DNA from: Mesodorylaimus sp. YZB2_4
Taxonomy: Eukaryota > Nematoda > Enoplea > Dorylaimida > Dorylaimidae
Length of the DNA: 64,000 nt
Direction of reading: 5' to 3'
NCBI GenBank assembly: GCA_030248295.1
Contig: JASANH010001337.1
Location: 62,001-126,000 of the forward strand
Shown here piece by piece: positions 34,583-46,100 of the stretch (the first letter of the stretch is position 1; every line of letters starts with the position of its first letter). Under the pieces are notes generated by a model, which did not search any database, was not told the origin of the DNA, and saw only the letters and a program-made list of their open reading frames with translations. The position numbers and the translations under genes were made by a program.

Positions 34583-34884
34583 ACACAATCGCGCACTGAC
34601 TGTGAGTCAGCGAAAATAAGTCGACACTATTCTGGGTAGAAGTGCAGCACATACTGAAAAAACTTGAGGAAAGGCATATGAGAATTTCCAAAAAAAAACT
34701 ATGAATTGGGTTCTGAAAAGCGAAAGGATATTTTGATTTTCTGCAGCTCTAGCTAAAGATTTTTAATTCGCGAAGAAAATATACAATTCATACAAAATAT
34801 TTTTATTGTAAACGTTTTATCCACTCAGATGCATTTCGGAGTTGCAGTCCTTGATTCTTCAATGTTATCATGTAAAGAAAATAT

Positions 34885-34890
34885 TTTATT
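34885..34890 (-). promoter_or_regulatory. candidate poly(A) signal of deacetylase
   Basis: TTTATT on the plus strand (AATAAA on the minus strand) about 110 nt past the deacetylase stop. Confidence 0.45.
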
Positions 34891-35000
34891 CATTCAGTAT
34901 TGTGAAAAGTATGCGTCGCCAAATCATGCCGTCTGACACTGTTGTGCCCTAGAGCAATGCTCCCTAAAAACTCACCCTCATTCCCCTACTCACACTCACG

Positions 35001-35744
35001 CTATTTTTCTCTTGTGGGAAGAGAAACGGTAACACTTTTCGTCTCTTCGCAATCATTCTTGTACACCTTGTCCTTCTCGATTCCCAGGCACGTGGTCATG
35101 TCGACAATTTTGTACCCGTGTTGACGAATGAGTTCGATTATTGATTTTTGGTAGGGCACGCTGGCATTCGACAAATCGTGTTGCAGGGAAATCCAAGAGG
35201 TTGAATCTTTCGATGCATTCCGTAAATTCGAGTTAAACTCCTCATAAATTAGTTCTGGTTGACTGCTTTTGTGCTTCCAGTCCCACGAATCCAAATTCCA
35301 CAGCACGATAGTGAACCCGAGCTCGGTCAGTATCGAAGTGACATTCTCGTTCAGTCTTCCATATGGAGGCCGCATCAGGGCTGGTTTTTTTCCCGTCATA
35401 TTGAAAATTTTCTCTTCCGTTTTTTGCATTTCCTCCTGTATTTCTTCTCGTGACAAATTGGTCAGTCGAGGATGTGAAAAAGTGTGGGAGCCGATGGTGT
35501 GTCCTTCCTTTAGTATCCTTTTCAGGGTTTGGTGATTATTCGGGCGATCAATGTATTCCCCCACCACAAAGAATGTGGCCACAGTGTTCGTATCATTCAA
35601 TATATCCAAGTACTTGTTGGTGTGCTGGGAGGGACCATCGTCGAACGTCAGGGCAAAGTGCCCATTTCTCACACATTTTCTAACAATATTTGCAGAGGTG
35701 GCCAGAATTAGGCAGAATACGATCAACTGATGGCTTGGTTCCAT
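35001..35744 (-). CDS. intronless chitin/polysaccharide deacetylase (CE4, NodB fold)
   Basis: Reading from the ATG at 35744 gives a 247-aa protein. The frame is open 42 codons further upstream, but this Met starts a good signal peptide (EPSHQLIVFCLILATSANI). All CE4 motifs are present: TFDDGP (33-38, catalytic base and metal Asp), GSHTFSHP (85-92, metal His 87 and 91), RPPYG (125-129), DSWDW (152-156) and ISLQHD (185-190, with the conserved His-Asp). The enzyme should be secreted and remove acetyl groups from chitin or a related polysaccharide. Typical animal chitin deacetylases are longer, multi-exon and carry CBM14 or LDLa domains; this one is a bare catalytic domain. GHFALTFDDGPS and the end GYKIVDMTTCLGI recall fungal and some microbial CE4 enzymes. 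No intron occurs, unlike most neighbours. It could be a horizontally acquired gene, a retrocopy or a divergent native gene. Confidence 0.9.
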   Translation of the reverse strand: MEPSHQLIVFCLILATSANIVRKCVRNGHFALTFDDGPSQHTNKYLDILNDTNTVATFFVVGEYIDRPNNHQTLKRILKEGHTIGSHTFSHPRLTNLSREEIQEEMQKTEEKIFNMTGKKPALMRPPYGRLNENVTSILTELGFTIVLWNLDSWDWKHKSSQPELIYEEFNSNLRNASKDSTSWISLQHDLSNASVPYQKSIIELIRQHGYKIVDMTTCLGIEKDKVYKNDCEETKSVTVSLPTREK

Positions 35745-35870
35745 AAAAGCTGGGTGGGATCGAAAGGGAATTTGTAAAGTGGCTTGTCGAGGACTTTCTG
35801 TACTCAAAGAAGAAGACGCACAGCAGCAAGTCTGTTGATGCTTGTGCAGCAGAAAATGCACTGCGGCCAA

Positions 35871-38123
35871 ATGGGAAAACTGACTTCTACACTGTGAGCT
35901 GTTTTACATTGTATGCGCTGCTTCGTGTTTTTATCACGTCAGCAGCAAAGAGTGTTGTGCAATGTGTGCATGAGGAAGCAGAGTATGACAACAGTTCGGC
36001 TAACGATGACAAAAAGCCAACAAATTTGCGAGGGAGTGTTGTAGCTAGCTCACAACATGACGGCAGAAATCAACACCAACATGAGTTAATGGCATAATAA
36101 AGTCCAAAATGCCTAGTGTCACTTGATCCGTAGGAACCTTGTACCTTTCAGCTTGCGAGATCAATATCGAGCCTATTTGCGGATTCTTTTGCGGAAAGAA
36201 TACTTTGTCTGGGATATTTCTCTGGGACTGCTTTGAAGGATGTTGCAACGTTAGCCACTGCGAGTCGCCTGAGATTCTTGGGGTGATGCTGGCCATTGGG
36301 GGAGTTGCTAGGGAGTATAGGGGCAGACTCCTAGGAATATGGGGTTCTTTCTTGCTCTCTCTCGATTCGAATCCAGCCAGTTCTTCTGAAATCCTAGAAG
36401 AGCTGACCTTCGAGTTTGTTGATTTCATTTAGCAGACCTGTGTGGGCATAGCGCCAGCCAAGGACTTTGATGTGTACTGACAGGGGCCTTTTCAGACTTG
36501 TCGTTGCATTCGGCTCATATTGGAAGAGTCCAGAAGTCGACTCCAGGGCAGTCGCTAAAGTTTCTGTGCGGAAGTTTGTGTGGATATCGGCATGCATCAA
36601 TGAACTTAATGGATGCTCTGATGCTGACTGGTCGTCAATGAGCCGTCGACAGTGGAAGTGGTCGCCAGCATGGTCATGTTGGGACGCGGTGCATTTGATC
36701 AGCTGTCAGGCTATATGAGATCATCACACAGTTGCTGCTTCTGCTAAGAAGACGGTTGCTGGCACTCCAACTTCAGTCCAGACAGGCATGGTATAATTGC
36801 CAGAGGAGTTTGTTTGAAAATCAAGGTTTTTGCTGACTGATTCTCTGCAGGACGAGCTGCTGTACCAAGATGAGGCCTCTTGTCCTTGCGCATCTCGCTT
36901 GATCGAATCAGCGGTGGCGTGTAACCCCGCCTAGTAGGCGCGTGGGAGAGAGTAATCGATACTCTCCCCTGGCTGGGAGACGTGAACCCCTCGGGTTGAT
37001 GTTTCACCCGTAGGTATGATCGCAAGACTTGACTGTTCTATAACGATTCAGAAAATACTGCGCGCTATAGATGAAAAACAAAAACAAACTAGAAATTTTT
37101 AATCCGTTAATGACTTTTTGTGCTGTTAGAATTTGTGCAGCTAGAGCACCGTTGAGTACCAAATATACCTCGGATTGCCGCTGTGAAATGTGCATATCAA
37201 TGCTCTAATTCGCGCTCAATGAACAAACTCCACTGTTTTTGCCGACCAAAACTTTTACTTTCCCACGAGCGTCGCTAAATCAGTTTTCGGTATGTTACAT
37301 CTTCGTCTTATTGCTCAGTGCATGAACAAGCGGACAAAGAGGACATGCAGTTACAGAGGGCGTGCAGTGCCGATGATGTGTGTTGTGGATGCTATTGGCG
37401 GTGCGAAAAATCACTTTGACGAACGTTTTCAAAATTTCGGAGAAGCTCTGACGATCGATTCTTGCGGCCTATGACGCGCTGCCGATGCCTGCATTATAAC
37501 ACTTCCACTACTGCAGTAGCAGGCATAGCATACGAAAGTCATGCACATCCTGCCATGCTGATACACTGTACAGCCCTCGTCCTCTAACGTTGAACCATAT
37601 GTTCTGCTAGACTGATAAGGGATTTATGAGTTCTGGTAAGTCTCACTTGACAGAAACAATTTTACAGTTGCTCATTCTAGGAAATCAGTAAGTTCTGCAT
37701 GGTTTAGGTTGGCTGGAAACCATAGCAGCCCTGACGCACCCCTGACTACTTTCGTAATGCTTGGTAAGAGACGACAGCGACAGCGCGCGTGTTTCTTTGT
37801 GTTCCACGACCATGTTTCGCGTTAATTGAATAATGTACAGCCAATGACGACGATCCTGATTCTGTGGCAAAAACGGAGCACCAGGTGCAATTGTGGAATG
37901 AAATAACCCTTATGACAGATTAGCGTCTTGTTTAAATCAAGTCTACATGGATCGTGCTTGGCTTGGTAAGAAACCAAGCATGCTACGGTAGCTGCCAAGA
38001 ATCAAAGCGAGACATACCCTCTCAAAATCAAAGTGGCAGGTCCCGCCTATGAGAATTGGCACCTCAATTAGCAGTGGCAGTTCAGCCGATGAGAACATCG
38101 TCTATCGAAAATCTGTCCCAGTC
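35871..38123. other. intergenic, no gene recognised
   Basis: Several open frames of 60-127 codons occur (for example 36045-36428 on the minus strand), none with a recognisable motif. The GC-rich part near 36840-37010 may be repeat-derived. Confidence 0.4.
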
Positions 38124-40038
38124 ATGTTGACTTTCATCTTCTTGATTGCAATTTGCCCCCCGTGCATTCTTGGAGGTAGATATTAGGTAATGTAATAACC
38201 AAAGTGCATCACTGCTGTCCTTTCAGTGATATTCGGCCGACCAGCTAACAGGAACGAGTTCCCATTTATACTGAGTGTACGCATACAAGACGGGGCTGGA
38301 CGGATTAGATATCCTATGTGCGCAGCCGCACTGATCAATCCCATCAGAAATAATAATGTCAGTTCAAGATTTGTCTTGACATCTGCTCACTGCGTCGAGT
38401 AAGTGTACTATGTACCGAAGGTCAGTTTCTTTTTTACTGTAAGTTTGAATTTATACAACGCTCTAATTTTCTCCTGCAGCTCTTTAATAAGTATTCTTTA
38501 TTTCTCTGGCCGCAAAGCCCTTCGTCCTCTCTCAAAAATTATTTTAAAAAATTTTAAATTCGATCAGAACTAATTTGAAAACAAATAAATATTTAACCTT
38601 CTGGCTTTTCCCTTTTCTCTTTTTCCCTTTAGAAATTTTGGAATCGTCCATGAACCGATTTCACCGTTTCTAAAAAATTTGAAAACACAACGGATACTGT
38701 ATGACTGCGTATATCATAACGAAACGGACTTAGTGTGATCTGTGCGCGAATGAACCCGCGTAAGTTTTCTTAGCAAACAGCTCAACACGTCTGTACTGCT
38801 GTCATAATGTTCAAGTTCAATTGGCATATGATCTTTCCAATTTTAAGGGAGTTCGATGGACAAAGTTTCTTTAAAATGCCTGTAAGATTTTACGTCGGTG
38901 ATCATGCCACAGCAATAAGCCCCTCTTCACCACCGCCTTATCGAGTCGCAAGCAAAATAGCTCATCCTCCTAACTACAATTATACGAGCGGACTGGATGA
39001 CATAGCACTCGTCTTTTTGAATGAACCCATAACGTTTGGTACAACCGCTGCACCACTCAAATTAATGAGGAACGACAACTGGACCTGGAAACCTCGAGAT
39101 TGCAAAACTGCCGCCTGGGGAGTTCATTCGTGTAAGTTGGGTTGATTGTGTCCGGTATGACGCAATGTCTAGCAGAATCCCATCTAGAATATATTTCACT
39201 TCTCGCGAATTAATAAGACATCATCCAGTAGTCCTGGTATGCACCATTATCCAGTAGCTGCATGCTGGAGAGAATGCCACGGCGCTTTGATACAGATGCG
39301 CATGAATCGCACAAATATTCTTGGTTGCACCATTTCGTTGCAGACATTGCCAAAAAGATAATCAATTTTAGATGTGTTGGAGCAAGGCACCTTGAATATT
39401 ACTGATCTAAAGTATGCGCCAGCCCTGCAAGTATTGGATCTTGAGCCAGTCAAAATTGAAACAGATGATACAAGATTCTTCAACGCAGCCACTGAAATAG
39501 GTTTTCTCAATGAAACAGCAGCAGCCTGCGATGTAAAAAAAGGCTTTTGTTCAGTGCCACACAAGTTTTCAGTGCTTCCCATATGTATTTTTAGGGTGAC
39601 TCCGGGGCTCCAATTTTCTGCTACATAAGCGGGGTCCTGACAATGGTCGCTGTACTCAACAGAGGTATTATAAATGGTCGTTTCCTCCCGGGTGATGGGC
39701 TTTGCGGACCAGGTGATGCCGTGGTCGGACCCAGAATAGGATTTTATTACGACTGGATCATGGATACGGCGAAGAAAATGTACTTGAATGATCCGTCCAT
39801 AAGTAAGGACCAGCCGATAGGAGGAGGCCGAAAAGGAGGAAAGGGTGGGAAACCGAACAAGCCCAGCGGCAGCAAGCCTACCGGCAATAAACCAAGTGGC
39901 AAAAAACCAAGCGGCAATAAGCCTAGTGGCAATAGACCCAGCGGCAACAGACCAAGTGGTGACAAACCCGTCGGCAATAAGCCTAAGCCCAGCGGCAGGA
40001 AGCCCAGTGGGTCAATACCGCCGCGCCGGCATGGCTAA
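38124..40038 (+). CDS. secreted chymotrypsin-fold serine protease with KPSG-repeat tail
   Basis: Six exons (38124-38175, 38227-38398, 38633-38732, 38774-39131, 39372-39532, 39595-40038) sum to 429 codons and all phases close. A signal peptide (MLTFIFLIAICPPCIL) is followed by VIFGRPANRNEFPF in the activation-site position, LTSAHCV (His57), DDIALVFL (Asp102), TAAWGVHS and CDGDSGAPIFC (Ser195). Position 189 by the standard numbering looks like Ala and not the Asp of trypsin, so tryptic specificity is unlikely. The joint between exons 3 and 4 uses a weak donor (gtgtga) and a 41-nt intron and is the least certain. An insertion follows His57 compared with simple trypsins. After the protease domain comes a hydrophilic tail of about 75 residues built on KPSGNKPSG-like repeats (about 39835-40020), perhaps a flexible linker or matrix-binding tail. 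Confidence 0.85.
39850..40020 (+). repeat. KPSG-encoding tandem repeat
   Basis: Imperfect units of about 15 nt (such as aagcctagtggcaat) encode runs of K/R-P-S-G-N/K/D. The repeat is in frame in the protease tail. Unit copies differ mainly at the last residue. Confidence 0.8.
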
Positions 40039-40455
40039 ACAATGTTGTGGGGAAAATACAGTGCCGTCATTCAGGGTGACTTTGCCTCATTTTTAGGGAC
40101 AAGCTTATGATTTCCTACTTCCATTGCTGCAGCTGATAGACGCTTTGCAGCTCATAGGAAAGAATGTACGTAGATTATGAAAATAGGCACTAAAGTTAGC
40201 TAGCTGCCGCCCTTAAAGCACTTTTTAAAAACATGGAAACAAAACAAAATCAATGCCAGTGAATCCGCCAAAAGGCTCAGTTTGCATGACATTTCAGCTT
40301 AGAAAAACAAATGAAGCACAAAATCCATGCTCAAAGAAAAATCCTGGGAGTAAACGAGATTAATCTGGTCATCATCACCCTGGATGACGGTACATACAAT
40401 ATAAAAGACAGTAATCGCTTCAAAACACGTTTCCTGCGCACGTTGAATTTTATAA

Positions 40456-40461
40456 ATAAAA
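40456..40461 (+). promoter_or_regulatory. candidate poly(A) signal of protease gene
   Basis: AATAAA about 420 nt after the stop. The distance is rather long and the link is tentative. Confidence 0.25.
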
Positions 40462-40519
40462 CTAATTTGGGCCATGACGATATTCACAAAAACAAAACAA
40501 AGGGATAAAACCAATATTT

Positions 40520-42440
40520 ATTAATACCAGTAAAGTATTACGCATCAATATCATATAACGATCGACTCAATTTTGTTCCTGCACACGGTGAATAAACTAA
40601 TACTTCAATTTAAACTGTTTGTCGGGTGTGCCATAAAGAATGACTCGCAGAAACGGCTTGTTTTCTTTTGAAGTTGCGTCGTAAACTTTACACTAACACA
40701 GGCAGAAAGAGCATTCAATTCTGCATCAGTGAAGTCGAAAGTAGCTCTGAAAGCTGTATCAGCAGGCGCATTGGTAGAAAGTTTACTGCAATGACTTGCT
40801 TAGTAAGGCTGGCAGAAGACAAAACATAAGAGGGTCATTCTTTGAGGCGCCCCTTTTTGCTAGTTGTATGCTTGATTGGAGCGCTCTTCTTGATAAAGCG
40901 GTAAACGGACACAATTTTATCATGGACCATGATTTTTCGAATTGCCGGCTTACATATTCCCTCCCCCAGTCAAACACTTTCAGTGGAGCGGAGTAAAAAG
41001 GTACCAGATCTTTGTCAGAGTCTTACATTATAAGCTGAATTTGAATATTTTCTGCGATCATTTTATGAAACAGGATGCTGTCTGGAAGAACCATGGCTCT
41101 TTTGGCGCGTTCAGTCCCAGCCTGCCCTAGTTTGCGTGTCTGGAGTCTCTGAGTGCGCTACTGTGTTTGGCTGACAGAAAAATAAATGAATATTCCAATG
41201 TAGATTGTACAGTTGGTTGCGTACAAAATACGCACACGCAAAGTTTGCGTATTACGCATTGAAATTTGGATGCGTATACGCTAGCGCATTCTAACCGATG
41301 TACGCATGTACGCATACGCAGACTGGCTTCTACGCAATACATAGAATGCGTACGCCGATAAAAGCAGCTTGAACTAAATCATAAAAAAGCCGCGCATTTT
41401 TTCGAAACAATGGCGACGATAGATAGAGACAATGTGCTCAAATCCTCTTATTAATCCATATTTCTTGTCTCATGATCAGAGTTATTGTCTGTAAGGCATC
41501 TGCATGTTTGAGTCATGCCTCATTTCTAGTTTAGTTGCGATGGACGACCACTCCGAAAGCCCATAAAATAGTTCGACGATTTGTTTTTAGTCTGAGACGT
41601 GATTGTCATACAGGTAATTTTTACTGTAGATAGAACGTGTAAAGCATAGCTAATAAAATACAAAGCAAACTGAAACAATAGAATAGTAAAGCAAGTAAAC
41701 GTGGGGAGTAATGAGTAATGAAAGTGACTATGAATGACGTATTGTAAAATGCAACATCAATCAAAATAAATCATTGCGATGCTTCGAACCATCGGGTTTT
41801 CTTCGACGCCTCGCGAAATCCAGTTGTCTCTCCTTCCGTGTGGTAAAGCTTTAATTTTAACCTAAATTAGGCATAAATCTAATGAAAGGTTATCAAACCA
41901 CCGAAAAAGGTGACTGCACCTCTGTGCTGTACGTAGGTATCTTGTTCCAATGGAACGATTTGCTTACCTCAGATCGTACATATCTGGACAGTTCTCGGAA
42001 ATATTTCCTGCTCAAGACACGAACCGATTCACGTCTTCCTGCGATGGATCAAAAGACGGATAGGCACTAGTACAGTATATATTCAGGAGCTTCGTCTTCA
42101 AAACCTGAGGAATTCATCTTCTTGCCCAGCGTACAGTCACAACTTTTCACTCGTTCGTCGAACTTCGTTCCTTCGTCTCGCAAGGCGCGCCTCTGTGCGC
42201 ACACTACAGTAGGAGTTCGGGGCGCATTTGCGCTAAACATACTGAACCTGCTTTTGCACTTTGTTTTTTGCGGTAATCGGGATTTGAAATTGTTGGACGA
42301 TTTTTTCACGAACAGCTGGTTCAGACCCGGCTGCAATTTTTTTTATTTTTCGCGTCTCGATAAGTACTTTTCACAGTTTCGCTCCCTCAGAGCGTGTGTG
42401 TGGCCCTTTAAGAGAGCAGGCTTAATCAATACACCCAATA
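40520..42440. other. intergenic, no gene recognised
   Basis: No coding exon was recognised. Near 41216-41350 there is a cluster of TACGCA/TGCGTA strings in both orientations, listed separately. Confidence 0.4.
41216..41355. repeat. cluster of TACGCA/TGCGTA motifs
   Basis: At least ten TACGCA, TGCGTA or close variants occur in about 140 bp in both orientations. Subterminal regions of DNA transposons often look like this, but no element boundaries were found. Confidence 0.5.
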
Positions 42441-42459
42441 GAAATTTCCAATGATTTTC

Positions 42460-43110
42460 GAATTTCCATCGGTCACAATCATGTCAGAAAAATGACCTTA
42501 TAGCCTTTGTCTGTGCCAGAAATTCAAAAATTGTTATCAGTGCCTGTGATTAGGAACTCGCCAGTTTTTAATTTCTGCTCCCAGCATCGTTCCTATTAAA
42601 ATAGGTTTCTCTCCTTGCCATATCATCAAGATTTTTCTAACGGGGACATCATTGCAGACCCATCTAGATTTCTAGTTCTGAACAGAATGCTCCTTTCAGA
42701 CCTAGAATCGGTAAAAGACCCTACAAGGACACATGTAAGGCGCATACTGTACGACGTGTTCAACGGCACAGCGAGCGGTCTCTTTTCGATTAAGCAGGAC
42801 AGGACGTCTTGTTAAATCGGAATATCAGAAAATTTTTATTCGCTCGCGCGCACGTATTTTTTGAAAGGATTTTAATGGGAAAATAATCCTCTCGTGTTTT
42901 CTTTTTTGACGACCTCATATGGAGCTCGTGATGTGCAAGTTAGAGGTGCCAGGTATTTACGCTCGTTTCGGCTTTTTCCCATTTTTTATCCCTTTATCCT
43001 TTTGAAGCTTTTGTAGGGAGGAGGTAGGCGGGTATCTCCAGACTCGCCCCTTTGCTACTTCCTGCTTTTTTCTTATTTATGTTGCGCGATTCGTTAAATG
43101 TTTGAAGCTG
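42460..43110 (+). repeat. duplicated upstream flank of TRPA copy 1
   Basis: Blocks such as ttctctccttgccat, aagatttttctaa and ggacaggacgtctt occur in the same order at 58490-58700 and 59700-60068, upstream of TRPA copy 2. The duplication therefore covers the promoter region and not only the gene. Copy 2 has about 0.9 kb of extra DNA here (about 58750-59690). Confidence 0.6.
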
Positions 43111-46100
43111 ATGGCTCAATCGTCGTCGAGAGTATCGCGTGGGAAAAAGAATATCCGACGTATTATTAATGTAGTTTGGGCAGTCAAGCGATTCAGCCGA
43201 CGAAGATCACGCGTTGTGGACTCAAATATCACACTTGTAGAAAGTTTTCGTAAACAATCGGCTAGGAGATTTTCAATTGGTTTGACAATGGGCAAGCAAA
43301 TATGCACATTCGAAGAGAGCCCATTCTATGTTCACAAGGTAAGTGGGGCCTCAGTGCCAGTTTTTTTTCGATGTTTACTCAATCAGTTTCATCCTCAAAA
43401 TCCGGGAAAAAGTACAAGTAATCCCGCTAGTTAATTAGTGAGTAGCCCGGGGGGGGGGGGGGGAAGAGAGTATAGGGTTATGTATTACTAATCGTAAGTG
43501 TCATTATAATTGCGCGCGCGGAAGATCTTTTGCGATCTGGAGCCAACGCGACTTCTTTTCGTACCTGGAGCAGGGTAATGTGTAAAACAATATCGTTAAT
43601 TTTTCATTGCGCTCGTACAGTTTTTTGATGGGCCAGTTTGCTTGAAGTTTTTTGTTTAAATTTTTGTGGGTTGGGCCCCGTGCCGCCCCAGTTCCCCACG
43701 GGACTTCCGATCCGGTTTGGCCAAAGCCGGCCAGCAGTTATGATACGGTAAGCTAGACGGCAGCTTTCCTGTGTGTCTCCTCCAGGAGCACCTGGACCCG
43801 AGGGCATCCTGTGCCAACACCAGCATCGCAGGATGATACTGGGGAGAAGGAAGGGACCTACCCGATTGGTGTTGACCAGTTCCCTGACTCTTTACTCGTT
43901 CGGCGTCCGCCACTCGACAGTACCTGGCGAGTCGCCCGGAGCCAGGGGTGCAAGGCCAGTGACGGGCTTACTAAATTGCCGTCCCCAGCCGGAGCTGAAG
44001 TGCGGCCTCCTGGTCAAGGTTGCTGACCCAAGCAATTTGGGACAGATTTCCTTAAAGTGCCCCCTTTTCTTGGGGAATGTACACGCGGCCTATGCGGTAA
44101 CGTGGAGGGCGTGTATATTCTCAAAGAAAACAGGTTATATGCTGCAGCAATAGGTAAATTATGGAGCAAGTTACTAAAAATTTTTGCTGCGTTAGTTCTG
44201 CTCCGATTGTTAATCGAAAACTACGCATTGTTGTCACTTTGGATCAGTTAGTATTGTTGAATTCAGAAGGCCGGGGTCGTGGCCTGGCGGGTCAAGGCGT
44301 CTGCCGCTCACGCTGGGTGCGCTCTTACGGGAGGGTTCGACTCCTGCCTCGGTAAAAAAAATGATTGTCAGTCTGCGTGTTCCTGCCTTCGAGTGCGCAG
44401 TATGTTGCAGCTATGGATAAAGTATGACATGACACAGACCGCTTAGTATATGAAGAGTGACCAAAGAGTGACGTGCCTTGCAGCTCAGAGTCGACTGTAC
44501 AGCCGTACTGCCTTACTGGGGTGGTACAGTGAGGTATGGGTACGACGCTCAAAGTACCGACCGTACCGACTTTTATTATGATTTGCGTGATAATTTGATG
44601 TTGAGGTAAACTTTTTTGCTTCATAGGGGCCAGTTAGACGTATTTAAATTTTCAAACAGTCTGAAAGCCCTCGCTCAGTATCAAAAAACCTTTCGAAAAA
44701 ATCTGCTGAAATAAAATTTTTGGTTGTTACGAGTGCAGTACGGTACGGGGCACCAGGCCGCAGGGATGGGCGCATGGTCGACCCTGGCTTGCAGCATGGA
44801 ATTCCACGAGAGACGGCTAGTCGAGTAAACTGCCCCGTTCGTGATGTGTCTGTGCATCGTTGAATGCACATATCTGTGTTTAGTGATGTGCTAGCGCATG
44901 GACATGAGCACGCGAGGCATTACTAGGTGGTCTATTATAGCAAACCACCTGCAGCAGGGTCACGCATCCTGGAAGTATTTCTAATTACTTTCGACAGTTC
45001 ACAATCAGACTTGGTGACGAGCCAGCGTTAGCACCGGCCCTGCTGACGTGACTATTCACAGATTATTTCGTGACTTTTCTCTGAAAAGGCCTTAATTACA
45101 TGGGTGTATAATAATAAATGTGTCACGAAAAGGCTATTATTTTAGGCATGCGCTCAGGGGCTGATGACGGTTGTCGAAAAACTAATTCTTCAAGATCCTA
45201 CGAGAGTCGTGCTCAAGGACAAATCTGGCTTGACTTGTTTACATCACGCGGTGGCCAGAAATAGATTCGCGATTATCGATTTCTTGCTGAGAAGTGGAGC
45301 TGGTAAGCCGAAGAAACATGAATTGTGCAAAAAGCACAAAAAATTCGCTGTATTTCTATCAAATCAACAGACAAGTATCACTTGCAATAATAACATAGTT
45401 GTGCTGACTGACCGTATATGCTGTTCTAGATATCGATGCTCAGACGCTTGAAGGAAACACAGCGCTGCACCTAGCCGTGGAAAAAGGACGAGCCGATACA
45501 GCGCGTCATTTGCTGATAGCAGGAGCCGCGGGCAATATCATCAATGAAGCGAAGCTGGCGCCGATTCATCTGGCATCGTCATTGGGGAACAAGGAAGTGG
45601 TTGCGGTAAGCTGTGTTAGAACAGCAGGAATGCCAGCAGATAGTGTTAGAGCGCACGATGGATTAAAGGAGACACATGTCCTCCTCGTTGACATATCTTT
45701 TATAAGCGCACATAATGGAAAGGTCAACATAGGTCCTTCTACTTCCTAGCAAAATGTGCTCCTCGTTGGAATCGCCATTAAATTTTAGTCAGCATTTTTC
45801 TGGGCCTCAAAGAGTGCGAAATTCCGCCATGACCTGACTGTGCTAGTTAAGTAGATAAAGAATCTTTCACTCAAAAGCCAGTGCTAGTTGTATTAAAAGA
45901 CAAATTTTCATTTCCCTGATATTTTTCTTGGCTTATGACTTTAATTTATCGCCTTTTAAAAAAGTTGTTGCTCTTGCGCTTGCATGAAAACCCTCGCGCA
46001 CATGTTTTCGAGGTGAAGCTTTTTATTTCATGAGGTTTCTCATTTACTATATGTAAAATTTTCCTTAGCAGCTCACCGAAGGAGTTACTGACTGAAAGAG

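Noticed and set aside
36045-36428. 127-codon minus-strand open frame near the deacetylase
   Set aside because: No motif, no plausible splice link to the deacetylase and no repeat-protein signature.
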